Source of the DNA: Pseudoduganella namucuonensis
Lineage (GTDB): Bacteria; Pseudomonadota; Gammaproteobacteria; Burkholderiales; Burkholderiaceae_D
NCBI RefSeq assembly: GCF_900116645.1
Contig: NZ_FPBO01000005.1
Span: 1-64,000, forward strand
Reading direction: 5' to 3'
Length of the DNA stretch: 64,000 nucleotides
Part shown: piece by piece, positions 33,898-42,072 of the stretch
Layout: the number at the start of each line of letters is the position of its first letter
How positions within the stretch are numbered: position 1 is the stretch's first letter
Made by a program: the position numbers and the translations under genes
The notes under the pieces: model-generated
The model's database searches: none
Told to the model about the DNA's origin: nothing
What the model saw: only the letters and a program-made list of their open reading frames with translations

Positions 33898-36059
33898 CGC
33901 TGCGGGCGGCGCTGCACACCTACGTCCTGGAAAGCCGGGAACTGCTGGAGGAGATGGAGCGGGCCCTGCTGTCGTCCGGCGGGGCCGGCGCCGTGCACGC
34001 GGTGTTCCGCGCGGTGCACACCATCAAGGGCTCGGCCGGGCTGTTCGGGCTGGACCACGTGGTCGATTTCGCGCACGTGGTCGAGAGCGTGCTGGACGAG
34101 GTGCGCGGCGCCGCCCTGGCGCTGGACGCCGAACTGGTCGCGCTGCTGCTGTCCTGCCGCGACCACCTGGCCGCGCTGGTGGACGGCGCGATCGACGGCC
34201 TGCGGGGCGGGGCCGGCGGCGCCGACGCCTCCCTGGCCGCGCGCGGCGGGCCGCTGCTGGCGCGGCTGCGCGTCCACCTGGGGCGGCCCGGCGCCGAGGA
34301 CGCGGCGCCCGCCGGCCACGCCGCCCCGCCGGGGCCCGCCGCGCCGCCCGCCGCGGAGGCGGCCGTCCGCCGCTGGCATATCTCGCTGCGCTTCGGGGTC
34401 GACGCGCTGCGCAACGGCATGGATCCACTGGCCTTCATCCGCTACCTGGGACGGCTCGGCACGGTGACCGGCGTCGCCACGCTGGACGACGCCATGCCGG
34501 AACCGGCGGCGATGGACCCCGAATCGTGCTACCTCGGCTTCGAGATCGCCTTCCAGGGCGGGGCCGACCGCGCCGCCATCGAGGGCGTGTTCGATTTCGT
34601 GCGCGAGGACTGCGCGATCCGCATCCTGGGCCCGGACTGCGGGCCGGACGACTACGCCGCGCTGCTGGACGGCCCGCCCGAGGAAGCGGCGCGGCTGCGC
34701 GAGGCCCTGGCGCGCTGCGGCGGCCTGGCCGCGGCCGAATTGGCGGAATCGGCCGGGGTGGCCCGGCCGGAGCGGGGCGGCCGCGCGCCGCGGCCGGCCC
34801 CCGCGCCCTCCGCGCCGGACGGTTCCTGGACCGCCCTGGCCGTTCCGGAACCGGAGCAGGCCGCGGCGCCGCGGGAAAGCCGCTCGATCCGCGTCGACGC
34901 CGACAAGCTGGATCACCTGATCAACCTGATCGGCGAACTCGTCATCGCCGGCGCCAGCGCCAGCGTGGCGGCCGGGCGCGCCCGCGACGCCGAGCTGAGG
35001 GAGCGCAACGCCACGCTGGCGGCGCTGGTGGAACAGGTGCGCGACAGCGCCCTGCAATTGCGCATGGTGAAGATCGGCGCCACCTTCAGCCGCTTCCAGC
35101 GCGTCGTGCACGACGTGTCGCGCGAGACCGGCAAGGACATCGGCCTGGTGGTGCAGGGCGGCGACACCGAGCTCGACAAGACGGTGGTCGAGCGCATCGG
35201 CGACCCGCTGACCCACCTGGTGCGCAACGCCATCGACCACGGCATCGAGGGCGCCGAACTGCGCGCCGCGCGCGGCAAGCCGGCCAGGGGCACGGTGCGG
35301 CTGAACGCCTACCACGAATCGGGCAGCATCGTGATCGAGGTGGGCGACGACGGCGGCGGGCTGGACCGCGACCGCATCCTGGCCAAGGCCGTCGAGCGCG
35401 GGCTGGTCGAGCCGGAGCGCAGGCTGAGCGACGGCGAAATCCACGCGCTGGTGTTCGAGCCGGGCTTCTCGACGGCGGCGGCGGTCACCAACCTGTCCGG
35501 CCGCGGCGTGGGCATGGACGTGGTCAAGCGCGGCATCGCCGAGCTGCGCGGCGAGGTGGCGATCGCCAGCGAGGAGGGCGTCGGCACCACCGTCACGGTG
35601 CGCCTGCCGCTGACCCTGGCCATCATCGACGGCTTCCTGGTGGCGGCCGGCGGCTCGATGTTCGTCATCCCGCTCGACACGATAGAGGAATGCCTGGCGT
35701 TCAACGACGCCGAAGCGGGGCGGGACTACACGGACCTGCGCGGGCAGGTGCTGCCATTCGCGCGGCTGCGCGCGCTGTTCGCGCTGGACGGCGAGCCGTC
35801 CCGGCGCGAGAGCCTCGTGGTGGTCCGGCACGAGGGGCGGCGGGTGGGGCTGGTGGTCGACACGCTGCTGGGCGAATTCCAGACCGTCATCAAGCCGCTG
35901 GGCAAGCTGTTCGGGCAGGTGCGCTGCGTCAGCGGCGCCACCGTCCTGGGCAGCGGCGAGGTGGCGCTGATCCTGGACATGCCGGCGCTGCTGGCGACGC
36001 TCGCGCGGCCGGGCCAGCCCGTCCCGGCCATCGAGGAACCGCAATGCCAGCACCACTGA
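33894..36059 (+). CDS. cheA: CheA chemotaxis histidine kinase
   Basis: This 721-residue protein has the full CheA layout: P1 Hpt (1-105, H42 in [13 protein letters not shown]), a linker and P2-like domain (about 160-250), P3 dimerisation (about 322-390; [19 protein letters not shown]), P4 ATPase ([25 protein letters not shown]) and P5 CheW-like (about 570-715; [28 protein letters not shown]). It autophosphorylates and passes phosphate to CheY. The gene is coupled to the STAS gene by ATGA and followed 11 bp later by cheW. Confidence 0.95.
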   Translation: MTLRAALHTYVLESRELLEEMERALLSSGGAGAVHAVFRAVHTIKGSAGLFGLDHVVDFAHVVESVLDEVRGAALALDAELVALLLSCRDHLAALVDGAIDGLRGGAGGADASLAARGGPLLARLRVHLGRPGAEDAAPAGHAAPPGPAAPPAAEAAVRRWHISLRFGVDALRNGMDPLAFIRYLGRLGTVTGVATLDDAMPEPAAMDPESCYLGFEIAFQGGADRAAIEGVFDFVREDCAIRILGPDCGPDDYAALLDGPPEEAARLREALARCGGLAAAELAESAGVARPERGGRAPRPAPAPSAPDGSWTALAVPEPEQAAAPRESRSIRVDADKLDHLINLIGELVIAGASASVAAGRARDAELRERNATLAALVEQVRDSALQLRMVKIGATFSRFQRVVHDVSRETGKDIGLVVQGGDTELDKTVVERIGDPLTHLVRNAIDHGIEGAELRAARGKPARGTVRLNAYHESGSIVIEVGDDGGGLDRDRILAKAVERGLVEPERRLSDGEIHALVFEPGFSTAAAVTNLSGRGVGMDVVKRGIAELRGEVAIASEEGVGTTVTVRLPLTLAIIDGFLVAAGGSMFVIPLDTIEECLAFNDAEAGRDYTDLRGQVLPFARLRALFALDGEPSRRESLVVVRHEGRRVGLVVDTLLGEFQTVIKPLGKLFGQVRCVSGATVLGSGEVALILDMPALLATLARPGQPVPAIEEPQCQHH

Positions 36060-36070
36060 GGGGAGACGCC

Positions 36071-36562
36071 ATGCAGCCATCCACGCCGCCGGAACGGGCC
36101 CAGTACCTGACCTTCACGCTGGGCCGGGAGATGTTCGCCATCGGCATCCTGGCCATCAAGGAAATCATCCAGTTCCACGGCTTGACGAAGGTGCCGATGA
36201 TGCCGCCCAGCGTGCGCGGCGTGATCAATCTGCGCGGCGCGGTGGTGCCGGTGGTGGACCTGGCCGTGCGCCTCGGACGCGCGGCCGGCCAGGCCACCCG
36301 GCGCAGCTGCGTCGTGATCGTGGAGACCGCGGACCCCGCGCAGCGGGTGATGGGCGTGCTGGTCGATTCGGTCAACGCGGTGCTGGAGATCGCCGCGGCC
36401 GACATCGAGCCGGCGCCGTCCTTCGGCGCCCGGGTGCCGGGGGAATTCATCGCCGGCATGGGCAGGGCGGGCGGCCGCTTCGTGATCGTGCTGCAGACCG
36501 GCGAGGTGCTCTCGCCCGGCCGGCTCGCCACCACATTCAACAATCATACGCAGGGGACTTGA
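36071..36562 (+). CDS. cheW: CheW coupling protein
   Basis: This 163-residue protein is a single CheW domain: [62 protein letters not shown]. It links receptor signalling tips to CheA. ATG 36071 follows GGGGAGAC and gives the usual CheW length. The next gene starts 2 bp after its stop. Confidence 0.95.
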   Translation: MQPSTPPERAQYLTFTLGREMFAIGILAIKEIIQFHGLTKVPMMPPSVRGVINLRGAVVPVVDLAVRLGRAAGQATRRSCVVIVETADPAQRVMGVLVDSVNAVLEIAAADIEPAPSFGARVPGEFIAGMGRAGGRFVIVLQTGEVLSPGRLATTFNNHTQGT

Positions 36563-36564
36563 AC

Positions 36565-38196
36565 ATGTTTGCAAATTTGAAAATCGGAACGCGGCTGGCC
36601 TTGGGCTTCGGCGTGGTGGTGGCGTTGATGATGGCCATCGGCGCCACCGGCGTCACGCGGCTCGACGGCGTCAACCGGGAATTGGACGACGTGGTGAAGG
36701 ACAAATGGCCGAAGGTGCAGATGGCGGCGGCCATCCTGGCCGGCACCAACGAGATCGCGATCGGCATGCGCAACATGCTGCTGGCCAGCGACCCGGGCGA
36801 GGACAAGCGCGAGATCGAGGCCATCCTGGCCGCGCGCGCCAGGATCGGCGAGCAGCTGGACCAGCTCAAGCGTGTGGTGGGCACCGAGCACGGCAAGAAG
36901 GTGCTGGCGGGCATCGTGGAAAAAAGGGCCAGGTTCGTGGCCGGGCAGGACCGCCTGATCGCGCTGGCCGCGGCCGGCGACGTCGAGGAGGCGCGGCTCT
37001 ACCTGAGCCGGGAATTGCGGCCGCTGCTGCGCGCCTACCAGGCCGACGTCGCCGAACTGGCCAGGTACCAGGGCGAGATGGTGGACCAGGCGGGCGCCAG
37101 GGCCGAAACACTCTACCAGGAGGCGCGCCAGCTGATGCTGGGGCTGGCCGCCGCGGCGCTGGCGCTGGCCGCCGCCGCCGCGTTCTGGGTGACGCGCAGC
37201 GTGGTGGGCCCGCTGCGCCAGGCGTCCGAGGTGGCGGACCGGCTGGCGCAGGGCGACCTGACGGTGCGCATCGCGGTCGCCTCCACGGACGAGACCGGCC
37301 AGATGCTGCGCTCGATGCAGCGCATGGTGGAGCGGCTGGCGCAGGTGGTGGGCGAGGTCAACGGCGGCGCCGACGCGCTGGCCAGCGCCTCCGAGCAGGT
37401 CAGCGCGACCGCGCAGTCGCTGGCGCATTCGGCCAGCGAGCAGGCCGCCGGGGTCGAGGAGACCAGCGCCTCGCTCGAGCAGATGACGGCCTCGATCGCG
37501 CAGAACACCGAGAGCGCCCAGGTCACCGACGGCATGGCCGGCCAGGCGGCGCGGCGGGCGGCCGAGGGCGGCGACGCGGTGGCGGCGACGGTGGCGGCGA
37601 TGCACCAGATCGCCAAGAAGATCGTCATCATCGACGACATCGCCTACCAGACCAACCTGCTGGCGCTGAACGCGGCCATCGAGGCGGCGCGCGCCGGCGA
37701 GCACGGCAAGGGCTTCGCGGTGGTGGCGGCCGAGGTGCGCAAGCTGGCCGAGCGCAGCCAGCTGGCGGCGCAGGAGATCGGCGAGGTGGCCGGCAACAGC
37801 GTGGCCCTGGCCGAGCGCGCCGGGCAACTGCTGACGGCCATGGTGCCGGACATCGAGCAGACCTCGACGCTGGTGCGGGGCATCGCGACGGCGTCGCACG
37901 AGCAGTCGGCCGGGGTCGGCCAGATCAACGTGGCGGTGGTGCAGCTGAGCCAGACCACCCAGATGAACGCGGCCAGCTCCGAACAGCTGGCCGCCACCGC
38001 CGAGGAAATGAGCGGCCAGGCCGAGCAGCTGCAGCGGACCATGGCCTTCTTCAGGCTGGGCTCGGAGCCGGCGGCGCGGGTGTTGCCGCTGGCGCCGGCG
38101 CGCAGGGCGGCGCGGCAGGCGCGCGCCGCCGGCGCCGCGCGGCTGCCGGTGGGCGCCGAGCAGGACATCGACGAGTCTCAATTCACCAGGTTTTAA
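36565..38196 (+). CDS. methyl-accepting chemotaxis protein
   Basis: This 543-residue membrane receptor has a first transmembrane helix at about 10-30, a four-helix-bundle sensor (about 35-190; [20 protein letters not shown]), a second helix near 190-212, a HAMP region (about 213-265) and a full MCP signalling domain with the conserved tip [20 protein letters not shown]. It lacks a C-terminal CheR-binding pentapeptide. Start ATG 36565 ([11 protein letters not shown]) is preferred to TTG 36559. It likely works with the CheW and CheA immediately upstream. No CheR or CheB gene follows in this window. Confidence 0.93.
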   Translation: MFANLKIGTRLALGFGVVVALMMAIGATGVTRLDGVNRELDDVVKDKWPKVQMAAAILAGTNEIAIGMRNMLLASDPGEDKREIEAILAARARIGEQLDQLKRVVGTEHGKKVLAGIVEKRARFVAGQDRLIALAAAGDVEEARLYLSRELRPLLRAYQADVAELARYQGEMVDQAGARAETLYQEARQLMLGLAAAALALAAAAAFWVTRSVVGPLRQASEVADRLAQGDLTVRIAVASTDETGQMLRSMQRMVERLAQVVGEVNGGADALASASEQVSATAQSLAHSASEQAAGVEETSASLEQMTASIAQNTESAQVTDGMAGQAARRAAEGGDAVAATVAAMHQIAKKIVIIDDIAYQTNLLALNAAIEAARAGEHGKGFAVVAAEVRKLAERSQLAAQEIGEVAGNSVALAERAGQLLTAMVPDIEQTSTLVRGIATASHEQSAGVGQINVAVVQLSQTTQMNAASSEQLAATAEEMSGQAEQLQRTMAFFRLGSEPAARVLPLAPARRAARQARAAGAARLPVGAEQDIDESQFTRF

Positions 38197-38257
38197 GGGC
38201 GCGGCCCGGCAGGGGCGGCGGCGCGCCGCCCGGCTTGGCGGCTAAAGGAGGAAATGG

Positions 38258-38671
38258 ATGGAAACCGAACGTTGGGCGCGGCGCTACGCCGATGAATACA
38301 GGGTGTTGATCAGCGTGATGGAGCTGGCCGAGGGCTGCGCGCCGGATCAGGAGAAAATGGCGATGCGCCTGGGGGCGGACGCGATGCAGGCCTTCGTCCA
38401 CATCACGCAGCGCCTGCGCGACCATGTGGAGCAGGGGCGCTTCCGGGTCGACGTGGTGACCGCCGCGCTGCTGCGCGACGGTTGCGAGCGGATGGTGAGG
38501 CTGAGCGCCCGCTTCGCGCGCGACCCGGGGCAGGACGCCGAGGTCGCGCGGCAGGGGCGCAACCTGGCCGGCAGCGTGGACGAGCTGTTCCGCAAGTCCT
38601 GCCTGGGCATACTGTCCGGCTTGCGGGACGGCGCGCGCTACAGTCCGCCCAGCGCCGCGATCGACTCGTAG
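38258..38671 (+). CDS. small protein of unknown function at the end of the chemosensory cluster
   Basis: This 137-residue, mostly helical, charged protein has no signal peptide or recognisable domain; I do not recognise it. A strong ribosome-binding site (AAAGGAGG, 6 bp before ATG 38258) supports translation. It lies 61 bp after the MCP gene on the same strand and may be the last gene of that operon. Its last 34 bp overlap the end of the convergent AGE-family gene. Confidence 0.65.
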   Translation: METERWARRYADEYRVLISVMELAEGCAPDQEKMAMRLGADAMQAFVHITQRLRDHVEQGRFRVDVVTAALLRDGCERMVRLSARFARDPGQDAEVARQGRNLAGSVDELFRKSCLGILSGLRDGARYSPPSAAIDS

Positions 38672-39849
38672 CAGGCGCCCATGGTGTGGTAGTCGACCTT
38701 GCCGGCCGGGCTTTTCTCCTCGCTCAGCTTGCCGTTGGACGGGCTGAGGATGCGGTACCAGGCGCCGTGGCGGTGGTCGACGAAGTGCTCCCAGCTATAG
38801 GCCCAGATGCGGTCGTACCACTCCCAGTAGCGCGCCTCGCCGGTGCGCGCGCCCAGCACCGCGGCGGCGGCCAGGCTCTCGGCCTGCACCCAGAAGTACT
38901 TGTCGCCGTCGCAGATCTCGCCCTCGGTGCCGAAGCCGTAGTGGATGCCGCCGTGCCGCTTGTCCCAGGCCGTTTCCAGCGCCGCGTCGAACAGCGCCTG
39001 CGCGCGCGGCGCCAGCCACGCGGTGGGCGCGTCCAGGCGATCGGCGTGGCGCTCCAGCAACAGCAGCAGCTTGGCCCATTCGGTGAAGTGGCCGGGCTGG
39101 AAGCCCCACGGGCGGAAGATGTTGCTCTTGTCGTGGCGGTTGTAGTTCCAGTCTATGGTCCAGTCGGCGGTGTAGTGCTCCCAGATCATGCCGTCCGCCA
39201 GGCCGGCCTGCCGCACGGTGATGTTGTGCGCCAGCGTGGCCGCGCGCTGCAGGTAGCGCTGGTCGCCGGAGGCCTCGAACGCGGCCAGCATCGCCTCGCA
39301 GGCGTGCATGTTGGCGTTCTGGCCGCGATACGGGTCGAGCACCGACCAGTCGGCGCTGGCCTGGTCCGCGTACAGGCCGTGCCGCGGCTCCCAGAAGCGG
39401 CGCTCCATCAGCTCGTAGGTCTCGTTCATGTGGCCGCGGGCCTCCTCCATGCCGGCGGCCAGCGCGTGGGAATAGGCCAGCAGCACGAAGGCCAGGCCGT
39501 AGCAGTGGTTGTCGGCGTCGAGCACGCGCTTCTTGCCGTCTTGCCAGGACAGCTGCCAGGCGTAGCCGCCGGTGTGCGGGTCGCGGTGGACGTCGCGCAG
39601 GAAGGCGACGCCGTGCCGCATCGCCTCCAGGTAGGCCGGGTCGCCGAACTGGCGGTGGGCCATCGCGTAGTTGAAGACGAAGCGCGTGCTGCTCACCAGG
39701 TGGCGGGTGGCGCCGTCGTAAATGGTGCCGTCGTCCAGGAAGAAATGGTGGAAGCCGCCGGTCGGATCGATGCAGCGCGGATGGTAGAACTGCATGGTGT
39801 GCGCGATGTGCGACAGCAGCATCTCGCGCGAGCGGAATTGTGGGAGCAT
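38638..39849 (-). CDS. AGE-family sugar 2-epimerase/isomerase
   Basis: This 403-residue protein is an (alpha/alpha)6 barrel of the N-acylglucosamine 2-epimerase family: GGFHHFFLDDGTIYDGATRH, RFVFNYAMAHR, DNHCYGLAFVLLAYSHALA, GQNANMHACEAMLAAFEA, PWGFQPGHFTEWAKLLLLLE, YFWVQAESLAAAAVLGA. It keeps the conserved RxxN and histidines of the active site. Members interconvert N-acylglucosamine/mannosamine, aldose/ketose (YihS) or cellobiose; the exact reaction is not determinable. No signal peptide. It is the third gene of the kduI operon, 32 bp after the mutarotase gene, and its 3' end overlaps the convergent unknown gene. Confidence 0.87.
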   Translation of the reverse strand: MLPQFRSREMLLSHIAHTMQFYHPRCIDPTGGFHHFFLDDGTIYDGATRHLVSSTRFVFNYAMAHRQFGDPAYLEAMRHGVAFLRDVHRDPHTGGYAWQLSWQDGKKRVLDADNHCYGLAFVLLAYSHALAAGMEEARGHMNETYELMERRFWEPRHGLYADQASADWSVLDPYRGQNANMHACEAMLAAFEASGDQRYLQRAATLAHNITVRQAGLADGMIWEHYTADWTIDWNYNRHDKSNIFRPWGFQPGHFTEWAKLLLLLERHADRLDAPTAWLAPRAQALFDAALETAWDKRHGGIHYGFGTEGEICDGDKYFWVQAESLAAAAVLGARTGEARYWEWYDRIWAYSWEHFVDHRHGAWYRILSPSNGKLSEEKSPAGKVDYHTMGACYESIAALGGL

Positions 39850-39881
39850 GGGGGCCTTTCGGATGCGGGGGTTGTACGGGA

Positions 39882-40913
39882 TTACGGCGCGGCGGGGCCG
39901 GATTGCGGCCATGCCGCGATCCGGTATCGGGTGTGCCAGGGCTGGTCCGGGGTCAGGGCGACGCCGGCGCGGCCGGCCAGCGGATGCTCGCTCGGGGCCC
40001 GCGCCACGCGGCCCAGGTCGAACAGGCTGTTGACGGGCTCCGCGCCCAGCGCGAGGTGGCGGCTCATCCAGGGGAAGTCCAGGCGGCCGCCGTTGCTCAC
40101 CCACAGCATCAGGTCGGGCAGCTGGGCCGTGTCCCACCACAGACCGACGCAGGCGTCGTAGTCCAGGTAGTGCAGCGCGAACGGCGGGGCGCCGGCGGCC
40201 GCGCTCAGCGCGTGCACCTGCATCAGCTCCTCCGAATGGCCGTCCAGCGGCAGCAGGCCCAGGTCCAGCGGGCCGTCCGCGCCGGCCATGCGGGACAGGC
40301 CGGCCGAGCGGGTGTCGGGCTTGAGGCGCGACACCGCGCCGGCGGAGCGGGACGGATAGCTGAACACGCCGTCGTGCGCGCCCAGCAGGACCCGTACCCG
40401 CCCCGGTTCGGGCGGCAGGCGGAAGGTGGGATGCAGGCCCACCGGCAGCCGCGAGGGCCGGCGCGACCAGACGCTGAGCCGGATGTCGACCGCCGGCGAG
40501 TGCGGATCGGCCGCGATGGTGCGCTCGATGCGGCTCACCGCCGCGTCGGCGGGATAGTCGATCGCCAGGCGCACGAAGGACGGCGTCGACTCCAGGCATT
40601 CCCAGCGGTGGTTGGCGCCGTAGCCGTGCGACCAGTGGTCGTCGGCGGCACGGACGGCCCAGCCGGGCGGCAGGTCGTCGGGCGGGTCGACGCGGCCGAA
40701 GGGCACGCAGGGCCACTCGCCGCGCAGGCGCCGCATCAGCCCCGGCAGGCCGGCCGCCTCGCGCATGCCGGTCCACGGCGCCACGTGCATGACGTCGATT
40801 TCCCGCTCGGCGCCGAGGCGGAAGGTGAGCGGCCCCAGCATGCCGCCCAGCCGCTGGACTTCGGCGCTGCCATACTCCCATTCCAGGCGCAGCGGGCGGA
40901 TCAGATCGGACAT
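39882..40913 (-). CDS. aldose 1-epimerase-like protein
   Basis: This 343-residue cytoplasmic protein has the galactose-mutarotase-like beta-sandwich (LEWEYGSAEVQRLGGMLGPL, ECLESTPSFVRLAIDYPAD, LPVGLHPTFRLP, with HPTF carrying the expected catalytic-region histidine). It would interconvert anomers of a sugar released from the polymer. It begins 10 bp after kduI and precedes the AGE-family gene, forming a kduI-mutarotase-AGE operon under one operator. Confidence 0.8.
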   Translation of the reverse strand: MSDLIRPLRLEWEYGSAEVQRLGGMLGPLTFRLGAEREIDVMHVAPWTGMREAAGLPGLMRRLRGEWPCVPFGRVDPPDDLPPGWAVRAADDHWSHGYGANHRWECLESTPSFVRLAIDYPADAAVSRIERTIAADPHSPAVDIRLSVWSRRPSRLPVGLHPTFRLPPEPGRVRVLLGAHDGVFSYPSRSAGAVSRLKPDTRSAGLSRMAGADGPLDLGLLPLDGHSEELMQVHALSAAAGAPPFALHYLDYDACVGLWWDTAQLPDLMLWVSNGGRLDFPWMSRHLALGAEPVNSLFDLGRVARAPSEHPLAGRAGVALTPDQPWHTRYRIAAWPQSGPAAP

Positions 40914-40923
40914 GACGCTACTC

Positions 40924-41772
40924 CTACTTCAACTGGCAGATATCGAGCACGTTCATGTCCGTGTAGTCGAGGTTCTCGCCGCCCATGGCCCAGATGAAGG
41001 CGTAGTTCGCCGTGCCCGAGCCCATGTGGATGGACCATGGCGGCGACACCACCGCCTCCTCGTTGGCGACGATGATGTGGCGCGCGGCGTCCGGCTCGCC
41101 CATGAAATGGAACACGCGTTCGGATTCCTTCAGGTCGAAATAGAAATAGACCTCGGAGCGGCGGTCGTGCAGGTGCGGCGGCATGGTGTTCCAGACGCTG
41201 CCGGTCTTCAGCACCGTCAGTCCCAGCAGCAGCTGGGCCGACTTGCACACGCCGGGGATCACGTACTGGTAGATGGTGCGGGCGTTCGATGTCTCCATTC
41301 CGCCACGCTCCAGCGGGATGGCCTCGGCGTGCGTGATCTTCACGGTCTCGTAGCGCACGTGGGCCGGCGTCGAGGCCAGATAGAAGCGCGCCGGGTTCGC
41401 CGGGTCCGCCGATTCGAACACCACGTCGGCGCTGCCCATGGGGATGTACAGGCCGTCGCGCGGCGCCAGCTCATACAGTTCGCCGTCGACGCGCACACGG
41501 CCCGCGCCGGATGATACATTGATCACACCCAGTTCGCGCCGAACCAGGAAGGGCTGGCCGGCGGCCGACGCCGGCTCGGTGTGCAAGGGCAGGGCGACCG
41601 GGCCGGCGACCGGCGCGGCGCCGCCGATGACGAAGCGCTCGTTGTGGCAATAATTCAACACCACGCGGTCCGCCGCGAACAGGCCGCCGATCAGGTGGCG
41701 CTCGCGCAGCTGGTCGTTGCTGGCATGCGACATCATGTCGGGGTGGGTGGCGTGGTAGGTCTTGGCGAACAT
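40924..41772 (-). CDS. kduI: 5-dehydro-4-deoxy-D-glucuronate isomerase
   Basis: This 282-residue cupin-fold enzyme converts 5-keto-4-deoxyuronate to 3-deoxy-D-glycero-2,5-hexodiulosonate, the step after unsaturated uronate is released. The zinc ligands are intact: H200 and H202 in [11 protein letters not shown]207, and H249 in WSIHMGSG, matching E. coli KduI H196/H198/E203/H245. GGAG lies 6 bp before ATG 41772, so this start is preferred to TTG 41784. It is the first gene of a three-gene operon; a LacI-type operator ends 29 bp upstream. The follow-on enzymes KduD, KdgK and KdgA are not in the window. Confidence 0.95.
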   Translation of the reverse strand: MFAKTYHATHPDMMSHASNDQLRERHLIGGLFAADRVVLNYCHNERFVIGGAAPVAGPVALPLHTEPASAAGQPFLVRRELGVINVSSGAGRVRVDGELYELAPRDGLYIPMGSADVVFESADPANPARFYLASTPAHVRYETVKITHAEAIPLERGGMETSNARTIYQYVIPGVCKSAQLLLGLTVLKTGSVWNTMPPHLHDRRSEVYFYFDLKESERVFHFMGEPDAARHIIVANEEAVVSPPWSIHMGSGTANYAFIWAMGGENLDYTDMNVLDICQLK

Positions 41773-41800
41773 CTTTTGCTCCAAAAATTAGGGTGATTGC

Positions 41801-41814
41801 TGATATCGATAACA
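41801..41814. promoter_or_regulatory. LacI-type operator of the kduI operon
   Basis: TGATATCGATAACA is identical to the site at 5267-5280. It lies 28 bp before the kduI start in the 300-bp divergent spacer shared with the TonB receptor. Confidence 0.85.
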
Positions 41815-41944
41815 GTCTAAGGGATAAAATACCACAACGTAAAGGCAAACTTTGGCGTAAAAGCCGCAAAAAAAAGGAATTTTGCGATCGGCGCGATGAT
41901 TTTTAAAATTCCAGTTGCCAATAATTCGGGATATGCTAACATCA

Positions 41945-41958
41945 TGTTATCGATAACC
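41945..41958. promoter_or_regulatory. LacI-type operator of the second TonB receptor
   Basis: TGTTATCGATAACC is one base from the consensus. It is 144 bp from the kduI operator and 114 bp before the receptor ATG. The two sites in one divergent spacer could be bridged by a tetrameric repressor. Confidence 0.85.
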
Positions 41959-42072
41959 TGTTAGCGTTCACAGAAGTGGCGCGCCACAGGCGATAACAAA
42001 GAGCCGTAGCGGCTTGAACAAGCCGCGGCATGCCGCCAAGACGGCGTGCATCATTCAATTGGGGACACTTAT

